Below, one piece after another: positions 59,506-64,000 of a stretch of 64,000 bases of DNA. The first letter of the stretch is position 1; each line of letters opens with the position of its first letter. The stretch comes from Turbatrix aceti (Eukaryota > Nematoda > Chromadorea > Rhabditida > Panagrolaimidae): the NCBI GenBank assembly GCA_963969345.1, contig OZ017768.1:1645668-1709667 (forward strand), in the 5' to 3' direction. The notes beneath the pieces are model-generated. The model was not told where the DNA came from. It worked only from the letters and a program-made list of their open reading frames with translations, and did no database searches. The position numbers and the translations under genes were made by a program.

Positions 59506-60772
59506 GTTGAAAAAGCCTACAATGGAGAAAAAAAGTACAAAAAAATAATCCATAACACGCATCATCACAGAGAAAAGACGCACCAACAGTTAAAAAGCGA
59601 AAAGACAACAACATTGCCAAAAATGAAAGAGACGCGCAAAAATATGAAATATCGGCAGCGGACACACCGCGAAAACAGTCGCGGCGATCTTTCGTGTCGA
59701 GAGGTTGACGTCGGATAAAATCGCTGCAAGAAATGTTTATTACGATAGCGCGTGCGCAAACAGTGATTATTCGCGTTGAAACGAATTTTGGGGTTTCAGG
59801 TCGGATTCACATTTCAGTTTTTTGTGTCATGTAGTAAATATTCTACATCAGCTGTTACATTTTTTTTTCTTTTTTCCTTAACGACCATTGCGTTACGACA
59901 GTGATCAAAACACTGAAGAATAATTCATACTTTGACAATCGAAAAGAAAACGAGCAGGTTTTTGCTGCTCTTTTTTCCTAAGAATCTCAACTTATATTTA
60001 TTTTGCTTACGATGACTTTGCCCGAATTCACAGTTTAAAACTTTATACAACCAGTTAGAGGCAAGGTTTGCGAGCATGTCAAAGTTTACGTTGTTGTGAA
60101 GTATTCTGTCTATGGTTGCCTACACTCTGACGCCGAAAATTCACCAGACCTCCAGTTTTTCCAAACGAACATTTTATTTTCACATTCTCTGCACGGATTC
60201 CCCGTATTTCAAATCGGCAAAAACATGTTGCTATCATAATATGTAAATAATGTTGATTTTTTGTTTAAAATCTGTCAGTTTCATTAAGTTTCATTGAATC
60301 CGATAAGATTAGGAAACCAAACTGTAATTGAAAAAAAAAAGATATTTTAGATTCAAAATAAAAAAAAATCGTCAGAAAACTCATCATTTTTTAACTACGT
60401 ATCACTGTTCAGTGTTATCATTATTATTTTTTATCATTAGCATTTCAATGTTTTAATTTTCATTGTATTTATTTACACCCACATCAGGTTCTTTAGGGCT
60501 ACAGACATGTTTTTGTTTTCAAGTGTAATAAATTTGAAAACAAAAACATGAAAAATTCATAACACAAAAAACAATCAGTTTGTTAAAAAAAATAAACAAC
60601 GTGTTATGAATTGGTTGGTTATTTTTATAAAAAAATATTCGAAAAAAATATACCCCGATGAGCCGTAGGCGGCGTTATTTTTCAATTCATTGGCTCAGAT
60701 TTCTTGGTACCGTTTGCGGCAGGCATTTTTATTTCGTCCGATAAACTGAATTTTTTCAATAATAAACATTAC
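59506..60772. other. Promoter of the large minus-strand gene and spacer
   Basis: About 1.25 kb. The part nearest 59506 contains the probable trans-splice or leader acceptor. The rest is AT-rich with plus-strand CAGTTT motifs (about 59815, 60030, 60153, 60276). An open lead-in before the next receptor's ATG (from about 60704) has no ATG of its own. Confidence 0.45.
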
Positions 60773-61734
60773 ATGAATTTTTTGTTATTGTACATAATAT
60801 TCTATACAGCCACTGGCATAAAGGTGCTTAACGCGGCTGTAATGCTCATGGCCCTATGGTTTATTGTGAAAAATATGTTGACCACAAAATGTACCATGAA
60901 GTCGTCGTTTTTTGCCGTTTTTATCTCAGGATGCTTTTATTACATCGTTTATGCCGCATTTTACGTTATGGCATTTTTCAATGAAGAAAAGTCAATTGTG
61001 TATCAAATTTGTTTCTCTTTCATGATGTATTATGACTACTTTCTTGGAATTTGGTTCATGTTGATGGCGTTCAACAGGTTTTCAGGTGTTTATAGTTATT
61101 GTTTTTTTACGTAAAAATTAGTATTTGAATTTATTTTTTTTAATTTAAAAAAAAAATTTTTTTGAATATTTTTTTAATAAAAATAACCAACTAATTTTTA
61201 GCTGTGAAACTGTGGCGTCATATGAGCACTCTATGGAGCAGGAACATGACCATAACTTTCGTAATCATAATGTTTCTTTACCCATTAATTTTAATTTACG
61301 GAGGAGCCATGTGCGCATCCGTGTCTCTTTTATGCGATCAAATCGTGCACTTTGAAGCAGATATATTCGAATCCAAGTCAGCCGTAATTTCCAACGTTTT
61401 TACCACAACGCTGGCATCATGTTTCTGTCTATCAGCCGGTCTGACCAGTCGATTTGTGCAGATGCGCACCAAAGGACCCAACAAGTTTCCTCGGCTTCGA
61501 AGGGCCGAAAACACACTCCTCATTCAGACTTCATGTTTTGTGTTGTGTTATGCCATTCACACAATGCTTATTGTTATGGCAAATTTTTTAATTTTTAATC
61601 ACAGAGACTTGTATGATTTAATCGTTCTTTTCGGTTTCTTCAGTAATGTAATACGGGAAATATCAGTGTCTACTCTTATATTGCCATTTATTATCTGCAA
61701 GTCATGGAGGCAACAGCTCTTCTCACTGACATGA
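60773..61734 (+). CDS. Serpentine receptor, srg-superfamily-like, paralog 1
   Basis: Exons 60773-61085 and 61202-61734 give 281 aa. Seven hydrophobic segments can be traced: IIFYTATGIKVLNAAVMLMA, SSFFAVFISGCFYYIVYAAF, the helix before FMLMAFNRFSG, ITFVIIMFLYPLILIYG, VFTTTLASCFCLSAGL, FVLCYAIHTMLIVMANF and VSTLILPFIICKSW. The [F/L]MAFNRF[S/T] motif at the end of helix 3 and the basic stretch before helix 6 (RLRRAENTLLIQT) are shared with the next gene and recall the srg/srv/sru nematode chemoreceptors. The N-terminus is short compared with its paralog, so the true start may be upstream or on another exon. Confidence 0.72.
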
Positions 61735-62410
61735 TCAACCCCCAATTTGTACGGCTTCTAATAAATAAACAAAAAATACATTTGTCTCCACGGGTCTGCT
61801 ATCATCTCTTTTTCTATCCTTTTCCTCCAAATGTGCATGTACATACGTACATATATATAAATAAATAAAATAAAATAAAAACATCTTACTAGGGAGTGCG
61901 AATAACACACGATGTAGTCCAAAAATGGACAAAAACAATACAAAATCGATAATGTGATTAAAAACATTTGAAGTTGTAAATTTACGGGGTCGCGGGTCCA
62001 AAATCGGACCGCAGTAAACAACATTAAAGAAAAAAACAAAAATTGTCACAGTTAATTTGAATGTTGAATTAGAAAATGCCGTCAGAATGCATTTTTTTAA
62101 ACAAAAAAATATTTTTTTTATAAATATTGCTGTTACTAATGCCCAATTTTAACCTCTGGTTACTAATATTTCTGCCCGACTACGAAGTTCGCGTCGACAT
62201 CCATCGACAGAGGTAGACGTCCCATGGAATCGCATTATGATATTGAAATACTAATATTTACATTCACCTGACTTCTGCAGGTGAATGTAGTCTTAAAAAA
62301 ATTTCATTTATCCGTTAGCTCGAAAAGGTACATCACCTGCAAACAGTGTTTTGACCAAAAAGGCAAAAAAAAGATACCTAATCTTTGTTTAACTTGTCCG
62401 TTGCTACATC
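61735..62410. other. Spacer between receptor paralogs
   Basis: About 675 bases, AT-rich, with a short perfect hairpin at 62261-62291. No gene. Confidence 0.45.
62261..62291. other. Short perfect hairpin
   Basis: ACATTCACCTG and CAGGTGAATGT are exact inverses separated by seven bases (ACTTCTG). It lies about 120 bases before the ATG of receptor paralog 2. The stem is too short for a typical microRNA precursor. Confidence 0.5.
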
Positions 62411-63559
62411 ATGAACAGCAATGAATCTGAACTTGATAATTTCGATTTCTATACACTTATACGTAACACTTCAACATTTGAAGCCATAATGCTTGTTATT
62501 TTGGATGATGCAAGTATTAGTATTGGTATCTGCAATGCTGTTATTACAACTTTTGTGCTATTATTTATGATAAGAAAAATATTGTTAAGAGAAAATATAC
62601 TGAAAACACCATTTTTTGCACTATTTGTTACCGGGTGCGTTTATTATGTCGGATGCATAATTATCGGTACGATATCACAATTTGTTATTGCAATACCGTG
62701 TTCCATTTTAATTGGGATGGACATGCACTACGACAATTTTATTAGCATTTGGTTTACTTTTATGGCGTTTAACCGCTTCACGGGTAATCATCAGAATTTT
62801 TGTATTTACATTTTTTTAATAATCGTATTCTTTGCAGCTGTGATTATGTGGAACCACATGAAAACGTTGTGGAGTAAAAAACTGACAGCAATCTACATTG
62901 TTTTCATGCTGATCTACCCTATCCTTATCATGCTCCCGCACAATCCAGCTTGGCCATGCATATTCATTTTGAGTTCCTGTAGTGAAATGTTAGACTTTAC
63001 TGCATTACAATTTGAAAAAAAAGTGTCTATTATCTCTAAAGTATGCGCAACAGTGCTGTCAACTATTTTTTGCCTTGCAGCAAGTTTAGCCAGTCGGTTT
63101 AGCAAGACTTCAACAATTGACACCCATGTTTCCGAAACTCGACGCAAGGCGGAAAACAATCTTTTAATCCAGACAACTTTTTTCGTCTCCTTCTATGCAA
63201 TTTGTACGGTTTGCTGCATCTTCGATTACATATACGCAAATAATTTTGAAAAACCTCCAATTGTGCTCATTGCTTTAGGAAGTATATACATACTACGTGA
63301 ATCTGCCTTAGCATCTGTCGTTCTACCTTTCATTCTTTATAAGTCATGGAGACATAAACTTTTTGATACGTTTTGCTTCACACAGTTTTTTTCGGAACCT
63401 TCGTCGAATTTTTTATTGTCAAAAGTTAAACTCTTATTCAACGCAATTCCCATCGCCTTATATATTCTCTTGTACTATGTAACTTTTTCTGTAATTGTGG
63501 TGTGGGCTTGGAAGAAATTACCATCGTTAGACAATGAGTTTTATATAATGGTAGATTAA
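62411..63559 (+). CDS. Serpentine receptor, srg-superfamily-like, paralog 2
   Basis: Exons 62411-62783 and 62838-63559 give 364 aa. Paralogous to the preceding gene throughout: FMAFNRFTG at the end of helix 3, MWNHMKTLWSKKLTAIYIVF after the intron, SETRRKAENNLLIQT before helix 6, and ASVVLPFILYKSWRHKLF at helix 7. The intron interrupts the same codon as in paralog 1 (Gly/Ala junction after NRF[S/T]). It is 54 bases and free of stops, so unspliced reading would add 18 hydrophobic residues. It has an Asn-rich extracellular N-terminus with NES and NTS sites. The C-terminus extends ~45 residues beyond that of paralog 1 and includes an eighth hydrophobic stretch, which may reflect a missed final intron. 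Confidence 0.78.
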   Translation: MNSNESELDNFDFYTLIRNTSTFEAIMLVILDDASISIGICNAVITTFVLLFMIRKILLRENILKTPFFALFVTGCVYYVGCIIIGTISQFVIAIPCSILIGMDMHYDNFISIWFTFMAFNRFTGNHQNFCIYIFLIIVFFAAVIMWNHMKTLWSKKLTAIYIVFMLIYPILIMLPHNPAWPCIFILSSCSEMLDFTALQFEKKVSIISKVCATVLSTIFCLAASLASRFSKTSTIDTHVSETRRKAENNLLIQTTFFVSFYAICTVCCIFDYIYANNFEKPPIVLIALGSIYILRESALASVVLPFILYKSWRHKLFDTFCFTQFFSEPSSNFLLSKVKLLFNAIPIALYILLYYVTFSVIVVWAWKKLPSLDNEFYIMVD

Positions 63560-64000
63560 AAAAATTTATTTTATAGATTTCATGATGATTTGATAAAACA
63601 AAAAAAATATGTCACATCTGTTTTTTTCGATTTGTTAACATGAATAGAATCGGATGCCTCCGGCATTAACCTTTCCCTCTTTGAGAGCACATATTTCCCA
63701 ATTTGCATATCTTTCTATGTATATAATGGCGATTGAGTTAAATAAATGCATTCCCACTTATTTTTTAAATTCAACAAAAAGATCTACTCATGCAGCGCAT
63801 CCCACCCGGGACCGGCGCACAACACGCGCGACCTGCTTGCCGCTTCTCCGCTGACCAGAATGATGACTTCGCGTCATCAGTCGCTGCCGATCTGCCTGTC
63901 TTGCCGGCGCACGCTTCCCTCGTGGCTCGCTCACCAGTCCCTGGGAGAATGGTCAACCAGTCCCGGTACCAATTATACATTACGACGTACATATGTAGTA
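63560..64000. other. Window end, GC-rich patch
   Basis: AT-rich to about 63780, then about 180 bases of markedly higher GC (63790-63970) with no gene I recognise; it resembles the repeat-derived patches near 29.3 kb in composition only. Confidence 0.4.

Noticed and set aside
1..64000. tRNA, rRNA, spliced-leader RNA genes or CRISPR-like arrays
   Set aside because: No convincing tRNA B-box context, no spliced-leader sequence I know, and no regularly spaced direct repeats with unique spacers were found; an RNA-gene scanner should confirm.

Overview
This window is nuclear DNA of a small-genome invertebrate, most likely a nematode. I infer this from short introns (about 45-65 bp is common) ending in T-rich TTTCAG, splice acceptors sitting a few bases before several start codons (as in spliced-leader trans-splicing), serpentine receptors resembling nematode chemoreceptors, and AT-rich spacers. 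No species can be named. All gene models below were assembled by eye from reading frames and splice signals; no similarity search was run.

1-12.9 kb is a compact housekeeping block. AIMP1 (multisynthetase p43), the rRNA-processing factor ESF1 and UDP-glucuronate decarboxylase UXS1 are on the + strand. Molybdenum cofactor sulfurase (MOCOS) and an MSP-domain membrane protein (MOSPD1/3-like) are on the - strand. All five models close in frame with plausible full lengths (399, 624, 414, 736 and 238 aa). UXS1 and MOCOS converge tail to tail.

12.9-19.7 kb is a gene-free AT-rich spacer with one inverted-repeat element. 19.7-23.2 kb holds a seven-exon DENN-domain protein. 23.2-26.9 kb holds two unrecognised - strand genes. 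27-31 kb is a graveyard of mobile-element pieces: gag and integrase-tail fragments of an LTR retrotransposon, a MULE-type transposase fragment and two loci of a 15-bp repeat.

31-44.4 kb has no recognisable gene. Its structure is still striking: three sequence islands occur twice, in the same order and orientation; a 1,000-bp near-perfect palindromic element sits beside TTAA; and a CAGTTT(T) motif recurs almost only on the + strand.

44.5-48.5 kb is a RYK/Derailed/LIN-18 Wnt co-receptor with a WIF domain and a pseudokinase, broken by one extra base. 50.1-51.3 kb is a serpentine receptor. 52.6-59.5 kb is an 11-exon - strand gene of unknown function. It carries a 30-bp coding minisatellite, two apparent single-base deletions and a large intron holding one foldback transposon nested inside another. 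60.8-63.6 kb holds two tandem paralogous serpentine receptors.

The genes do not form one pathway. The items most worth following are the strand-biased motif with the duplicated islands, the two mirror-oriented 1-kb palindromic elements, and the clustered single-base frame breaks.
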